Part shown: positions 18,529 through 29,119 of the stretch, in pieces
Position numbering within the stretch: the stretch's first letter is position 1
Layout: each line of letters opens with the position of its first letter
NCBI GenBank assembly: GCA_002457055.1
Contig: NTKT01000013.1
Coordinates: 1-63,993, forward strand
From: Rhodobacteraceae bacterium MED-G08
GTDB taxonomy: Bacteria; Pseudomonadota; Alphaproteobacteria; Rhodobacterales; Rhodobacteraceae
DNA length: 63,993 nucleotides
Reading direction: 5' to 3'
The notes under the pieces: model-generated
The model's input: only the letters and a program-made list of their open reading frames with translations
The model's database searches: none
What the model was told of the DNA's origin: nothing
Program-made: the position numbers and the translations under genes

Positions 18529-19743
18529 ATGACAATGTTAGAGACTGCTCGGTTTTTAGATAAAAAATCACAACCACATACGTTTACTCTCGTAGTACTA
18601 GCTAGCATTTCTGCCATGGCTATGAATATATTTCTACCAAGCCTTCCATCGATGGCTGATCATTTTAATACGTCAACGGCAACTTTGGGCCTAACCGTAG
18701 GCCTATATCTCGCAGCAAGCGCTGTTATTGGAATATTCGTTGGGCCCATCTCAGATTTATACGGACGACGACCAGTCATTCTGACCTCACTAGCAGTTTT
18801 TATTATTTCTTCTATTTGGTGTATTTACGCACCCACAGTTTTCTGGCTACTAACGGCAAGAGTATTTCAAGCCTGCGGAGCTGTAACTATTGTTTTATCC
18901 AGAGCAGTTATACGGGATACAACCGAAGCAAATTTAGCTGGTTCCAAAATTGGTTATGTAACGATGGGCATGGCACTCGTCCCTATGGTGGCCCCTGGCG
19001 TTGGCGGGTTTATCGATGCATACCTCAGCTGGGAGTATAATTTTTGGGCTTTAGCCTTCGCGGGCCTCATAACTTTTGTCCTAGTTTACTTCGATCTTGG
19101 CGAAACTGTTCTAGACCGTAGCTCTTCCATTTTTGAACAATTTAATGATTATCCCACATTGCTAAAATCACGTCGCTTTTGGGCTTATTCCGTAGCCTCA
19201 GGCCTAGGTGCTGGTACCTTTTTCGCATATCTTGGAGGTGCTCCATACGTAGCTTCAGAAGTTTTTTACCTACCACCAGAAAAATTAGGAGTTTTCTTTG
19301 GAGCACCTGCGATAGGTTATTTTGTTGGTAATTATCTGGCAGGTCGGTTTTCGACTCAGGTTGGGATAGACCCCATGATATCGATCGGTATGCTCATAAA
19401 CGTATCAGGCATGGTGTTATCACTTGCTTTAAGTATTCTGGGATTTGGCTCGGAATGGAGTTTTTTTGGCACAATGACATTAGTAGGATTAGGAAATGGA
19501 ATTTCTTTACCGAACGCTAATGCAGGATTATTATCAATCAACCCTAAATTGGCGGGAACAGCTTCTGGTTTGGGAGGGTCAATAATGATAGGTCTTGGCT
19601 CTATACTATCAGCTATGGCTGGAATTTTGCTGACTGGTAGTAGTACTGAAATACCACTGATTAGCTTAATGTTGATATCTGCCTTCCTCGGCCTCTTATG
19701 CACTTTTTACGTGATAAGACGTAACAGTCAGCTTAGTGCTTGA
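18529..19743 (+). CDS. MFS transporter, Bcr/CflA drug-resistance type
   Basis: Major-facilitator proton antiporter of 404 aa with twelve predicted membrane helices. The family motif A, GPISDLYGRRPVI, lies between helices 2 and 3 at about 78-90, and ARVFQACGAVTIVLSRAVIRD (about 110-130) is typical of the Bcr/CflA subfamily, which exports bicyclomycin, chloramphenicol, sulfonamides or cysteine. The real substrate is unknown. Divergent from pccB over 171 bp and convergent with the GMC oxidoreductase; no regulator gene is adjacent. A second ATG six bases downstream is an alternative start. Confidence 0.88.
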   Translation: MTMLETARFLDKKSQPHTFTLVVLASISAMAMNIFLPSLPSMADHFNTSTATLGLTVGLYLAASAVIGIFVGPISDLYGRRPVILTSLAVFIISSIWCIYAPTVFWLLTARVFQACGAVTIVLSRAVIRDTTEANLAGSKIGYVTMGMALVPMVAPGVGGFIDAYLSWEYNFWALAFAGLITFVLVYFDLGETVLDRSSSIFEQFNDYPTLLKSRRFWAYSVASGLGAGTFFAYLGGAPYVASEVFYLPPEKLGVFFGAPAIGYFVGNYLAGRFSTQVGIDPMISIGMLINVSGMVLSLALSILGFGSEWSFFGTMTLVGLGNGISLPNANAGLLSINPKLAGTASGLGGSIMIGLGSILSAMAGILLTGSSTEIPLISLMLISAFLGLLCTFYVIRRNSQLSA

Positions 19744-19757
19744 AACGGTTCATACTA

Positions 19758-21419
19758 TTACCGCTGCTGATCTTTCCAATTGGGATGCACCCAAACATTT
19801 TCATTAGCACGAGGCATTGGATCTTTACCTAAAATATGGTCACTTGCTTTTTCACTCACCATTATAGTTGGACCATTTAGGTTACCGTTGGTTATTTGTG
19901 GGAATATACTGCTATCAACTACTCTCAATTTTTCAATACCGATAACTTTTGTGAATTTGTCAACTACTGCCATAGGGTCACTTATGTCACCCATCTTACA
20001 AGTGCCACATGGGTGGTAAGCACTTTCTACATTTTGCGAGATAAATTCATCAAGTTCATCATCAGTTTGCAGACTATCACCAGGCTGAATCTCATACTTT
20101 ATAAATTTTTTAATCGAAGGCTGCTCAAAAATTTCTCGAGTCAGGCGAATACATCTTCGAAAATCATCCCAGTCCTTCTCAGTGGACATGTAATTAAATA
20201 ATATTGCCGGATGATCATAAGGGTCATTTGACCTGAGAGAAACCGATCCACGAGATGGACTTCGCATTGGACCAACATGCGCTTGAAAACCATGCCCATT
20301 TACTGCAGCCTTTCCGTCATACCGTACAGCAATCGGAAGAAAATGATACTGAATATCAGGATACTTAACACCAGCTTTTGTTCTAATGAAAGCGGCGCTT
20401 TCAAACTGATTAGACGCTCCTGGTCCTGTTTTACTTATCATCCATCTTAGTCCAACGTAGGCTTTACCTAATAAATTCCAATATTTGTACAAACTTACAG
20501 GTTCATTGGCTGCCATCTGTATGTATAATTCCAGATGATCTTGCAAATTCTGGCCAACACCAGGACGGTCTGCCACGACTTCAATTCCGTTCTCTTTTAA
20601 ATGTTTAGCAGGCCCAATACCCGATAACATTAACAATTTTGGAGAATTTATAGAGGAAGCAGATAAAATCACTTCTTTACTAGCATTCAAGACGGCTTTT
20701 GCCTGACTAATGTCATCATATTCGACTCCCGTGGCTTTACCATTCTCAATTATAATTTTTCGTGCAAAACCTGAAACCAGCCGACATAAACCCGTTTTGA
20801 TTGCTGGTCGCAAATACGCTTTGGCAGCTGACCAACGTTGACCCTGAAAGATGGTGTGATCCATTGGGCCAAAACCTTCCTGTTTTCTCCCGTTATAATC
20901 ATCAGTCACCTCATAACCTGCCTCACAGCCGGCATTTACAAATGCTTTTACTAATTTATTTGATCTTGACCCTCGAGTTACATGAAGTGGCCCTGATTTT
21001 CCTCGCCATGCTGGGTCACCACCGTGACCGGCTGAATTCCAACTCTCTAGCTTTTTAAAATAAGGTAAAATGTCAGCATAGGCCCATCCTGACGCACCCA
21101 TCTCGGCCCATGTATCATAATCCAAAGCATGTCCCCGAACATACACCATTCCATTAATACTTGAGGAACCACCAACAACTTTGCCGCGAGGACAAGCTAG
21201 ACTCCTACCATTCAAATAGGGTTCCGGTTCTGAAAAAAAGCCCCAATCATATTTAGGCATATTCATTGGATAACTTAATGCTCCTGGCATTTGAATGAGA
21301 GGGCTTCTATCACTGCCTCCATATTCCAGAACTATTACCCGATGACCAGCTTCACACAATCTGAAAGCAGTTGCACAACCGGCACTACCGGCACCAACGA
21401 TTATATAGTCTGCTTCCAT
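19758..21419 (-). CDS. GMC-family FAD oxidoreductase, choline dehydrogenase-like
   Basis: Flavin-dependent alcohol dehydrogenase of 553 aa, close to BetA length. The ADP-binding loop [15 protein letters not shown] is at about 5-19, GMC signature 1 at about 80-103 ([19 protein letters not shown]), and the C-terminal active-site region has [10 protein letters not shown] (about 484-493) and [13 protein letters not shown] with the catalytic His/Asn pair. Many N-terminal features ([22 protein letters not shown]) are strikingly BetA-like. However, no betaine-aldehyde dehydrogenase (betB), betI or choline transporter is nearby, so another alcohol could be the substrate. Confidence 0.85.
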   Translation of the reverse strand: MEADYIIVGAGSAGCATAFRLCEAGHRVIVLEYGGSDRSPLIQMPGALSYPMNMPKYDWGFFSEPEPYLNGRSLACPRGKVVGGSSSINGMVYVRGHALDYDTWAEMGASGWAYADILPYFKKLESWNSAGHGGDPAWRGKSGPLHVTRGSRSNKLVKAFVNAGCEAGYEVTDDYNGRKQEGFGPMDHTIFQGQRWSAAKAYLRPAIKTGLCRLVSGFARKIIIENGKATGVEYDDISQAKAVLNASKEVILSASSINSPKLLMLSGIGPAKHLKENGIEVVADRPGVGQNLQDHLELYIQMAANEPVSLYKYWNLLGKAYVGLRWMISKTGPGASNQFESAAFIRTKAGVKYPDIQYHFLPIAVRYDGKAAVNGHGFQAHVGPMRSPSRGSVSLRSNDPYDHPAILFNYMSTEKDWDDFRRCIRLTREIFEQPSIKKFIKYEIQPGDSLQTDDELDEFISQNVESAYHPCGTCKMGDISDPMAVVDKFTKVIGIEKLRVVDSSIFPQITNGNLNGPTIMVSEKASDHILGKDPMPRANENVWVHPNWKDQQR

Positions 21420-21476
21420 GATGATTAATCACTCCTGACCGCCAGATTAAACATACACTTTGATATAAGACAATTG

Positions 21477-22400
21477 TTACAACTTCGTCTCATGGGTCAC
21501 AGGTGTGACTTGTTTCTTTTTTGACACCGCTTCCCTCCAAGTCATAAAACTTACCGAGGAAACTATTATAATGCCGCCTGCGATAACAAAAGGATCTATA
21601 TTTTCGTTGAAAAACAGAGCACCAACGGAAATCGCCCAAATTAGCTGTAAAAATGTGACCGGTTGTGTCACCGTAACTGGTGCTGCCATAAAGGCTTTGG
21701 TCATGGTATAGTGACCCAAAGTAGCCAGAACTGCGACCCCGAAAAGGATCATTAGTTCATCCACTCTCGGCGGCACCCAAACGATGTATGCAAGTGGAAA
21801 TAAACCTATTGTGACCAGTATAGATAGCATGATTACTACTGTCTCGGCGCTTACCCGATTTGTGAGGTGCTTAGCAAAGAGATATGAACCTGCAAAGAAT
21901 ATCGCAGTACCCATCATTGCAACATGCCCCACACTGACTTCTCGAAACCCAGGCCTCAGGATGACCAAAGCACCGACTAATGCAAAAATAACAGCAAGAA
22001 CTCTGCGAATTGCCATTTTTTCATTTAAAAACAATACGGCACCCAGCGCTACATAAACCGGTGATAAGTAGTTCATCGCGGTAACTTCCGCTATAGGAAT
22101 TTGCGTCATAGCAAAAAACCAAAGCACAACAGCCAAAGTATGGAAAATCCCTCTTGCTATGAAATTGACCCATAACACAGAGTCTAATTTATCCTTCAGA
22201 GATGTTTTTAACATTGGGATCAGCAATACTAGACCCAGCAAGTAACGCAAAAATGCCGCCTCAGGAGCCGGCACTCTGGGTCCTAAAATTTTTACAAGAA
22301 CAGTTACTCCTAGGAAAAGTAGTCCCGTCAATACCATCCAGAGTATTCCAAGAATTTCTGGCTGATTAACTCTAGTAACCATATTTTTTTGACCCGCCAT
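21477..22400 (-). CDS. DMT-superfamily permease (EamA, RhaT-like)
   Basis: Ten-helix membrane protein of 307 aa with two EamA repeats (about 15-145 and 155-285). The first repeat ends with MNYLSPVYVALGAVLFLNEKMAIRR, the second with FLQLIWAISVGALFFNENIDPF, the usual duplicated pattern. Family members export amino acids, nucleosides or other metabolites; the substrate cannot be predicted. It begins 3 bp after the LysE-type exporter gene and is presumably in the same transcript, so a linked export role is possible. Confidence 0.87.
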   Translation of the reverse strand: MAGQKNMVTRVNQPEILGILWMVLTGLLFLGVTVLVKILGPRVPAPEAAFLRYLLGLVLLIPMLKTSLKDKLDSVLWVNFIARGIFHTLAVVLWFFAMTQIPIAEVTAMNYLSPVYVALGAVLFLNEKMAIRRVLAVIFALVGALVILRPGFREVSVGHVAMMGTAIFFAGSYLFAKHLTNRVSAETVVIMLSILVTIGLFPLAYIVWVPPRVDELMILFGVAVLATLGHYTMTKAFMAAPVTVTQPVTFLQLIWAISVGALFFNENIDPFVIAGGIIIVSSVSFMTWREAVSKKKQVTPVTHETKL

Positions 22401-22403
22401 AGC

Positions 22404-23003
22404 TTAATAGTTTCCCAGTATTAGCGACAAAGCAATAGACCACATAACTAGAGCGATAAAAACATCTAATACACGCCATGATTTCTCATTACGAAAAAGT
22501 GGTCTAAGTAACCTAGCCCCAAAACCTAAGCTAAAAAAGAAAACAAAACTGGCAACAACAGCCCCTACTGAAAATAGCAACGGATCCTTACTTTGATTGG
22601 CGATAGCTCCCAGAAGTACTACTGTATCAAGATAAACGTGAGGGTTTAGCCAGGTTAACATTAAACATGAAATAACGGCCTTGTATGGAGATTTAAGTAC
22701 ACCGTCTGCCTCTAAACTCTTACCACCCTTAATTGCTGATTTGATCGCGTAAAAACCATAAAAAAATAGAAATGCAGAACCTGCATAGGCAATAAAGCCA
22801 GTCAAGTTGGGAAATGTTTCAAAAAATACTCCAACACCAAAGACACCGAAGAGTATCAAAATGGCGTCAGAAGCTGCGCATACCAGGCATAATAAAGGAA
22901 CAAACCGCTTTATTAGACCAGCTTTGAAGATAAAAGCATTCTGCGGACCTATCGCAAGTATGAGTGATAAGCCCAGGAGAAACCCAGACAAAAAATTTTC
23001 CAA
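22404..23003 (-). CDS. LysE/ArgO-type amino acid exporter
   Basis: LysE-family exporter of 199 aa with about five to six membrane helices. The N-terminal helix contains GLSLILAIGPQNAFIFKAGL, the family signature, and WLNPHVYLDTVVLLG at about 118-132 is typical of the LysE/ArgO branch that exports basic amino acids. The start is a TTG with AAGG ten bases upstream; no nearby ATG fits, and the frame beginning there matches the family N terminus. Lysine or arginine is the inferred substrate. It is followed by an EamA permease gene; yebC lies upstream on the same strand. Confidence 0.86.
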   Translation of the reverse strand: MENFLSGFLLGLSLILAIGPQNAFIFKAGLIKRFVPLLCLVCAASDAILILFGVFGVGVFFETFPNLTGFIAYAGSAFLFFYGFYAIKSAIKGGKSLEADGVLKSPYKAVISCLMLTWLNPHVYLDTVVLLGAIANQSKDPLLFSVGAVVASFVFFFSLGFGARLLRPLFRNEKSWRVLDVFIALVMWSIALSLILGNY

Positions 23004-23051
23004 AAATTTATTACCTTATTAAGAGTCGTGCTTATGCGATGCCGATTAAAA

Positions 23052-23801
23052 TTACATTTCTTGCAGAGCCAACATAACCTCATCAGATGCCTCAAAGTTT
23101 GTCGTCACCCTTTGCACATCATCGTCATCCTCCAGGGAATCCACAAGTTTCATAAGTTTTTGCATAGAATCTAGATCAAGTTCAGTAGTTGTTGTCGGCT
23201 TCCAAATAAGTTTAGTAGCCTCACTCTCACCTAATTCTGTCTCCAAAGATGAAGCTACATCATTGAGATCTAAATCAGCGCACCATATTGTATGGCCCTC
23301 ACTTATGCTTTCAACGTCTTCGGCACCAGCTTCAAGGGCAGCCATCATTATCGTATCAGCATCTCCAGCTTCAGGGCGATATAAAATCTCCCCCTTTCTC
23401 TCGAACATGAAACCAACGGAACCTGTTTCACCGAGATTTCCACCGTGTTTGGAAAATATGGATCGTACATTTGAAGCCGTACGATTTCTATTATCGGTCA
23501 TCGCTTCAACAATTACAGCTACTCCATTTGGCCCGTATCCTTCGTAACGAATTTCCTCATAGTCGTCACCGTCGCCAGCCAAAGATTTCTTTATAGCTCT
23601 TTCTATAACGTCTTTTGGAACTGAGTTAGATTTTGCTTCCTTCACTGCCAAACGTAGACGTGGATTTTTTTCCGGATCCGGATCACCCATTTTAGCTGCT
23701 ACTGTGATTTCTCTGCTAAGCTTGGAAAATAATTTTGATCGAGCGGCATCTTGGCGCCCCTTACGGTGTTGGATATTCGCCCACTTCGAGTGACCCGCCA
23801 T
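23052..23801 (-). CDS. yebC: YebC/PmpR family protein
   Basis: YebC/PmpR family protein of 249 aa, historically annotated as a transcriptional regulator and in some bacteria shown to assist translation of proline-rich sequences. The start [21 protein letters not shown] is diagnostic, followed by LFSKLSREI and [23 protein letters not shown] (about 92-114). The open frame runs upstream to 23879, but the ATG at 23801 is preceded by GAGGAAC, an excellent ribosome site, and matches the family N terminus. It follows the EamA gene and ymdB in the same direction. Confidence 0.96.
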   Translation of the reverse strand: MAGHSKWANIQHRKGRQDAARSKLFSKLSREITVAAKMGDPDPEKNPRLRLAVKEAKSNSVPKDVIERAIKKSLAGDGDDYEEIRYEGYGPNGVAVIVEAMTDNRNRTASNVRSIFSKHGGNLGETGSVGFMFERKGEILYRPEAGDADTIMMAALEAGAEDVESISEGHTIWCADLDLNDVASSLETELGESEATKLIWKPTTTTELDLDSMQKLMKLVDSLEDDDDVQRVTTNFEASDEVMLALQEM

Positions 23802-23878
23802 TTGTTCCTCCATATCAAAACGTCTTTTATTTAATAACTGCTTAATGCTAGGGCAAGAACAAATTCGATGCATTGCCA

Positions 23879-24793
23879 TTAATGAACCCTCACGTTGCTC
23901 TTTGTTTTAACACGATTGTTTTTTGGCAAGACCAAAAACATTCCAAAAAACATGAAAGCTACTGAGAGCCATAGGTACCGAGATGTCTCCTCTCCCAGAA
24001 TTAAAATAGACCAGGCCACGCCCCAAGCAGTGACGAAATATGCAACTTGTGCGGTAAAAACAGCTCCAGCACGAGAGACCAACCAAACATAAGCACAATA
24101 AGCAAATGCATGACAACAAGATGAGGCTACATGGGTATAATTTTCTATAGGCCAAGGTTGGAAGGGGTCTATCCATTGTCCTGTAGAAATAGTTACTGGT
24201 AGGATCAGAACAGTCCCTAAAATAGATGCCCCAGTGAATGTTTGCATGGGATCTTGGCCAGCAGTGCCATATTTGTCGACATAATTTCCCTCAATTGCAT
24301 AAAAAAACGGAGCTAAAAGCGCCAGTGGTATAAAAATAAGTAGATGTCGGTCTGGGAAGCTCGCCTCAGGTCCTGTTAATATAACGACCCCTATTAAACC
24401 AATAAATAATCCAGAAATTCGCCTAAAATCTTTTTTCTCAAGCCCGATTAACATAGCTATTGGAAAAGAAAACATAGGTACGGTCGCGATCAATATTGCA
24501 ATAAAACTTGCAGGCAAATAGTAGGTTGCCACATAAGATGCTGAGTTAGGAAAAATTGTCCCCAAAAGAGCTAAAACTGTAAAAAGAAAAATTGTTTTTC
24601 GCTCAAAAAGAGGCCTCTTTCGGCGTACGATTAGCACAAATCCTAGGACGATGACAGCAATAACAAATTGCCAAAATATTAATCCAAATTGACCATAACC
24701 TATAGAAACAGTGATCTTTGTCAGTGGAATACTTAAGCCCCACGCAGCCCCCATCAAAATTAAAATTATATAAGGAATTAACGAAACGTTCAT
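23879..24793 (-). CDS. DMT-superfamily permease (EamA)
   Basis: Second EamA-type ten-helix permease of the window, 304 aa. The first repeat (about 5-140) includes [29 protein letters not shown]. The second (about 150-290) ends with [24 protein letters not shown]. It is not a close copy of the permease at 21.5 kb. It starts one base after the ymdB stop codon, so it is part of the ymdB-eamA-yebC run. The substrate is unknown. Confidence 0.86.
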   Translation of the reverse strand: MNVSLIPYIILILMGAAWGLSIPLTKITVSIGYGQFGLIFWQFVIAVIVLGFVLIVRRKRPLFERKTIFLFTVLALLGTIFPNSASYVATYYLPASFIAILIATVPMFSFPIAMLIGLEKKDFRRISGLFIGLIGVVILTGPEASFPDRHLLIFIPLALLAPFFYAIEGNYVDKYGTAGQDPMQTFTGASILGTVLILPVTISTGQWIDPFQPWPIENYTHVASSCCHAFAYCAYVWLVSRAGAVFTAQVAYFVTAWGVAWSILILGEETSRYLWLSVAFMFFGMFLVLPKNNRVKTKSNVRVH

Positions 24794-24794
24794 T

Positions 24795-25601
24795 CTAAGT
24801 TGTGGCTATTTTTCCACCGAGTTTAAACGGTTTTATAGATAAAGATTTTCCGGATATATCGTCTGTCTCTACAAGCACGCCACACAAAGTAGCAGAGCCA
24901 GTGGCAGGTGAAAACCTTCCTTTTGCCATCCCAGTTACAAACCGACGTAATGGTTCACTCTTTTCCATTCCAATCACGCTGTCATAATCACCGCACATAC
25001 CAGCATCCGTTTGGTACGCAGTACCTTTAGGTAATAACATTGCGTCAGCAGTGGGTATGTGAGTATGCGTACCAATCACGGCGCTCACTCTTCCATCACA
25101 AAAATGTCCCATGCCCATCTTTTCAGAAGTTGCTTCACAATGAATATCAACAAAACTTGCTTGTATTGAGCCACCTAGGGTGTGCTTTTTCAAAATTGAA
25201 TCTATGCATGAAAATGGATCATCAAACGTTCTTTTCATAAATACTTGACCGAGAATTTGTGAAACTAAAATTCTTCTGCCTCTCTTATCGCTAAAAATAT
25301 TAGCGCCCTTACCTGGTGCAGATTTGGCATAGTTCAATGGCCTAATAATCCTTGGTTCTTTCTCAATAAACTGCATCATATCTTTTTGATCAAATGCATG
25401 ATCGCCTAAGGTTATACAATCTGCGCCCGCGCTCAGGATATCCATTGCATGTTGTGAACTTAACCCCAGACCGCTGGATGCATTCTCAGCATTTATAATT
25501 ACAAAATCAGCACCATTTTTAGAGCGCAAATTCTGCAGTTCGTTGATGATTGCAGAACGCCCTGCCCGACCCATTACATCGCCAAAAAACATAATTCTCA
25601 T
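24795..25601 (-). CDS. YmdB-family metallophosphoesterase (TIGR00282)
   Basis: Calcineurin-like phosphoesterase of 268 aa. Metal-binding elements visible are the N-terminal MRIMFFGDVMGRAGR, NAENASSGLGLS (about 38-49), CITLGDHAFD (about 63-72) and IGTHTHIPTADA (about 176-187), with the family C-terminal YQTDAGMCGDYDSVIG. Bacillus YmdB is a cyclic-nucleotide phosphodiesterase affecting biofilm and RNA turnover; the role in Alphaproteobacteria is not established. The start is the ATG at 25601 instead of a TTG four codons upstream, with GGA about eight bases before it. Confidence 0.9.
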   Translation of the reverse strand: MRIMFFGDVMGRAGRSAIINELQNLRSKNGADFVIINAENASSGLGLSSQHAMDILSAGADCITLGDHAFDQKDMMQFIEKEPRIIRPLNYAKSAPGKGANIFSDKRGRRILVSQILGQVFMKRTFDDPFSCIDSILKKHTLGGSIQASFVDIHCEATSEKMGMGHFCDGRVSAVIGTHTHIPTADAMLLPKGTAYQTDAGMCGDYDSVIGMEKSEPLRRFVTGMAKGRFSPATGSATLCGVLVETDDISGKSLSIKPFKLGGKIATT

Positions 25602-25672
25602 TAAAGATTCCAATCTTTAAAAGGCCAACTTACCGAGCGCCTAACATTTACTATGCTTGTTTGAAAGCCTAA

Positions 25673-26242
25673 TCAAGGTTTAGACCTAAGATCTAACACT
25701 GCCTTCTCTGTAATAACAAAATCTAAACTCTGATCTGTCATTTCCAATGGGACTTGCTCAATCTCTTGGCAGCTATAGGCAAATCCAACAGCGAGTACCG
25801 GTTTCTTCATTTTAAGTTTTTCCAGCGTTCTATCATAAAACCCGCCGCCATACCCTAACCTTCCACCTTGCCGGTCAAATGCTACCAAAGGCACAATTAA
25901 TAATTCTGGATCGAAAAAGTTCTTTGACACGGGAACTTTTGCACCGAATTGCCCTTCTGTCATCTCGGTGCTTGGCGTCCACTCAGCAATTAATAGTGGC
26001 TTATTCATTTCCTGAATAACTGGAACACCAACTTTACTATAACATGACATCTCAGTCATAGCAGGAAGTGGGTCAATTTCAGTCCTTATTGGCATATAGC
26101 CTGCTACAGAATGGCCACGAAAATCCTCTAAAAAAGAAGATAAAAGGACTGTCTCAGTGGTATCTCCCACGTTGCGGGCTAACTTGCGTTTTGCAAATAT
26201 TTTTTTGCGAATATCATTTTTTAAAGCCTGGGTATCCATCAT
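25673..26242 (-). CDS. fau: 5-formyltetrahydrofolate cyclo-ligase
   Basis: Converts 5-formyl-THF to 5,10-methenyl-THF with ATP, recovering stored folate. The 189-aa protein has MRTEI-like folate-pocket segments (GYMPIRTEIDPLP near 53-65) and the ATP/Mg motif GYGGGFYDRTLEKL (about 137-150), followed by AVGFAYSCQ. Its ATG overlaps the mgtE stop codon (ATGA), so translation is coupled; a second ATG directly follows. In many proteobacteria 6S RNA is near this gene, but the flanking DNA here is too short to hold it. Confidence 0.94.
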   Translation of the reverse strand: MMDTQALKNDIRKKIFAKRKLARNVGDTTETVLLSSFLEDFRGHSVAGYMPIRTEIDPLPAMTEMSCYSKVGVPVIQEMNKPLLIAEWTPSTEMTEGQFGAKVPVSKNFFDPELLIVPLVAFDRQGGRLGYGGGFYDRTLEKLKMKKPVLAVGFAYSCQEIEQVPLEMTDQSLDFVITEKAVLDLRSKP

Positions 26243-27630
26243 AATAATAAAATCCCAGCAATGCTTAAAAATGCGAAAAAACCTACTACATCTGTTACAG
26301 TTGTAACGAACGCTCCTGATGCCAAAGCAGGATCAATTCCCAATTTTTCCAGAATAACCGGTACTGTTGTTCCGGCAAGGTTTGCAACCACAAGATTTAT
26401 TAACATGGATATGGCAATGACGACGCCAAGCATAGCAGTGCCAAACCAAAATACCCCAATCAAGCCCATCGAAACAGCAAAGATCAAACCGGTAAGAATG
26501 CCAACTCCCACTTCACGGCGAATAACGCGACCAATATTTGTGCTCGAGATATCTTTTGTTGCGATAGCTCGAACAGCCACTGTCAAACTTTGAGTTGCAG
26601 CATTTCCACCCATCGAGGCGATTATTGGCATCAGTATTGCGAGCGCCACAAACTGCGCAATTGTTGCCTCGAATTGTGCTATAACAATGGAGGCAAGTAT
26701 TGCGGTTACCAAATTTACTGCCAGCCAGGGCAATCTGCCTCTAACTGTTTCAATGATAGTATCACTAACGCTGCTATCCCCTATACCAGCCAATAGCATA
26801 ATATCTTCTTCTAACTCTTCATCTAGAACAACCATTGCATCATCAATTGTTATTACACCAACAACTCTGTTTTCCATGTCAACCACTGGTGCCGAAATTA
26901 AATGATATTGCTTGAAAGCATAGGCCACATCAGCTTCATCTTGATCAGCGGGTATCACCTGGAAAACATCTTCAATGATTTCTTTCAGTAGAACCGATCT
27001 TTTTGATGACATTAATTTCCCAAGAGAAACATTGCCCACAGGATGTAAGCGTGGGTCAACCAAGACAATATGATAAAACTGTTCAGGTAAATTAGCGTCA
27101 TTTCTCAGGAAATCGATTGCCATGCCTACCGACCAATGCTCTGGAGCCATCACTACTTCTCTCTGCATTAGGCGACCAGCCGATTGTTCTGGATAGCTTA
27201 GTAAGCTTTGAACTGCTACTCGGTCACCCTCGTCTAGCGCGCTTAATATAGTTTCTTTTTGCTCTTCTTCCAAATCCTCGACGATATCGACGACATCGTC
27301 ACTTTCAAGATCTCTTACAGCCTCTGCGAGAACATCTGGCTTTAATTCTGAAATAACTTCTTCTCGGATATGTTCATCAATTTCTGATAAAATATCGCCA
27401 TAAAATTCTGTATCGTATAACCTAATAAATCGCGCTCGGTCAGTCGTATTTAACTGTTCAATTATGTCCGCAATATCAGCAGGGTGTAATGGTTCGAGTA
27501 CTTCAGTGAGATCTACTCTATTTCCACTAGCAAGAGCAGACAACACAATTGCCATTTTCTGCTTATCGATAACGTAAGAAGCATCTTTTGAACCCAAATC
27601 GCTCTCATTTTTTTGTTCATCATTTAGCAT
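26239..27630 (-). CDS. mgtE: Magnesium transporter MgtE
   Basis: Mg2+ channel/transporter of 463 aa. It has the cytoplasmic superhelical N domain (about 35-140, acidic, with LEPLHPADIADIIEQL), two CBS domains (about 145-270) that sense Mg2+, and five membrane helices (about 295-460), with the pore motif region PIIASMGGNAATQSLTVAVRA (about 355-375). The frame extends upstream to 27693, but the ATG at 27630 has GAGG six bases before it and is the sensible start. Its stop overlaps fau. Divergent from guanine deaminase. Confidence 0.95.
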   Translation of the reverse strand: MLNDEQKNESDLGSKDASYVIDKQKMAIVLSALASGNRVDLTEVLEPLHPADIADIIEQLNTTDRARFIRLYDTEFYGDILSEIDEHIREEVISELKPDVLAEAVRDLESDDVVDIVEDLEEEQKETILSALDEGDRVAVQSLLSYPEQSAGRLMQREVVMAPEHWSVGMAIDFLRNDANLPEQFYHIVLVDPRLHPVGNVSLGKLMSSKRSVLLKEIIEDVFQVIPADQDEADVAYAFKQYHLISAPVVDMENRVVGVITIDDAMVVLDEELEEDIMLLAGIGDSSVSDTIIETVRGRLPWLAVNLVTAILASIVIAQFEATIAQFVALAILMPIIASMGGNAATQSLTVAVRAIATKDISSTNIGRVIRREVGVGILTGLIFAVSMGLIGVFWFGTAMLGVVIAISMLINLVVANLAGTTVPVILEKLGIDPALASGAFVTTVTDVVGFFAFLSIAGILLL

Positions 27631-27753
27631 CTTAAACCTCCAAGCAGTAATATGTACCTGCATAATAGGAAGTTTATTGCAAAAACAATGCAAATAGCAC
27701 TATTCCTTTTAAAAAGTATCGATTTAACAATCGCATTCATTGGAGCCGTCCTT

Positions 27754-29091
27754 TTGAACAACAATACAGCAGATAATAAAAAAGTTCTGATCGGAACAGT
27801 TTTAAATTTTATGGAAAATCCATTCCATTATGAATTGAGCGATAGTGTTAATATTGCTGAAAATAGCGCAATTTTAGTTGTTGGATCAAAGATATCAAAA
27901 ATTGGAAGCCCTGATGAACTTATAGCCAATAACCCAGATGCAGAAGTTCATGATTTTCATGATAAGTTGCTTTTACCCGGATTTATAGATGCGCACGCTC
28001 ATTATCCCCAAACTCCAATAATCGCGAGTTGGGGCAAACGATTAATTGACTGGCTGAATACTTACACGTTTCCGGAGGAACAAAAATACGGAAATACCGA
28101 GTATGCGGCAAAAATAGCAGAAATTTACTTGGACTTTTTAATTTCTAATGGAACAACGTCTGTGTCGACCTTTTGTACAACTCACCCTGAAAGTACCGAT
28201 GCAATATTTTTAGCAGCCCAAAACAGAAATATGTGTTTAGTTGCTGGAAAAAACGCCATGGACCGAAATGCACCAGAGGCATTATTAGACACTCCTCAAA
28301 TAGCATACGATCAATCCAAAAACCTGATACAAAGGTGGCATCTCAACGGAAGACTGCGATACGCCATAACTCCTCGTTTTTCACCAACTTCCTCTCCAGA
28401 ACAGCTCTCTATGCTTGGAGAATTGTGGACCGAATACCCTGACTGCCTGATGCAAACACACCTCAGCGAACAAGTCGACGAACTTGAGTGGGTTCAGTCT
28501 CTATTTCCAAACGCAAGAGATTACCTAGATACTTATGAGCAGTTTGGATTACTCGGTAAAAATGCAGTTTTTGGTCATGCGATACACTTAAAAAAAAGAG
28601 AAATAGACAGATTAAAAGATATTGGTGCTGGGGTTGTTCATTGCCCAACATCAAATACTTTTATCGGCTCAGGGCTTTTTGATATGGGGCATTTACAAAA
28701 ACAACGAATAACGATCGGGTTAGCAACTGATACAGGTGGTGGTTCAAGTTTTTCTATGTTGCGCTCAATGGCATCTTGCTACGAGATTGCGCAATTGCGC
28801 AAGAATACACTGCACCCTGCTCAGCTACTTTGGCTTGCAACAATGGGATCTGCCAAAAGTTTACATTTAGATCAGGAAATTGGAAATCTTAAACCAGGTT
28901 ATCATGCTGACATTATAGCTTTAGATCTGTATTCTACTAGTATTATAGCTCAAAGAGTGAGGTCAGCGGATAACATATGGGGGGCAATTTTTCCAACCCT
29001 GATGATGGGAGATGACCGCGCAATTACCGCAACCTTTGTTGCAGGCAATTTAGTTTATTCTAATGAAGCGCAAACCGTACTTTCATGTTAA
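27754..29091 (+). CDS. guaD: Guanine deaminase
   Basis: Zinc amidohydrolase converting guanine to xanthine and ammonia. The metal and active-site pattern is LPGFIDAHAHYPQTPIIASWG (about 72-92), with later QTHLSEQ, GHAIHLKKREIDRL and TDTGGGSSFSMLRSM, typical of GuaD. The open frame runs upstream to 27652, giving 479 aa, but that leaves no room next to the divergent mgtE start. A TTG at 27754, with GGAG eight bases before it, gives 445 aa, nearer the family length; I chose this. It is convergent with an 8-oxoguanine deaminase gene, forming a purine-catabolic pair. Confidence 0.9.
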   Translation: MNNNTADNKKVLIGTVLNFMENPFHYELSDSVNIAENSAILVVGSKISKIGSPDELIANNPDAEVHDFHDKLLLPGFIDAHAHYPQTPIIASWGKRLIDWLNTYTFPEEQKYGNTEYAAKIAEIYLDFLISNGTTSVSTFCTTHPESTDAIFLAAQNRNMCLVAGKNAMDRNAPEALLDTPQIAYDQSKNLIQRWHLNGRLRYAITPRFSPTSSPEQLSMLGELWTEYPDCLMQTHLSEQVDELEWVQSLFPNARDYLDTYEQFGLLGKNAVFGHAIHLKKREIDRLKDIGAGVVHCPTSNTFIGSGLFDMGHLQKQRITIGLATDTGGGSSFSMLRSMASCYEIAQLRKNTLHPAQLLWLATMGSAKSLHLDQEIGNLKPGYHADIIALDLYSTSIIAQRVRSADNIWGAIFPTLMMGDDRAITATFVAGNLVYSNEAQTVLSC

Positions 29092-29119
29092 ATGATGTTT
29101 CGAAAAAAACCTAAATTGA

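Noticed and set aside
19758..21419. Assignment as betA of a glycine-betaine pathway
   Set aside because: Sequence is BetA-like, but betB, betI and choline transport genes are missing next to it, so the substrate is left open.
25614..25672. 6S RNA beside fau
   Set aside because: 6S RNA is near this gene in many proteobacteria, but the downstream gap is only 59 bp and the upstream side overlaps mgtE; there is no room.
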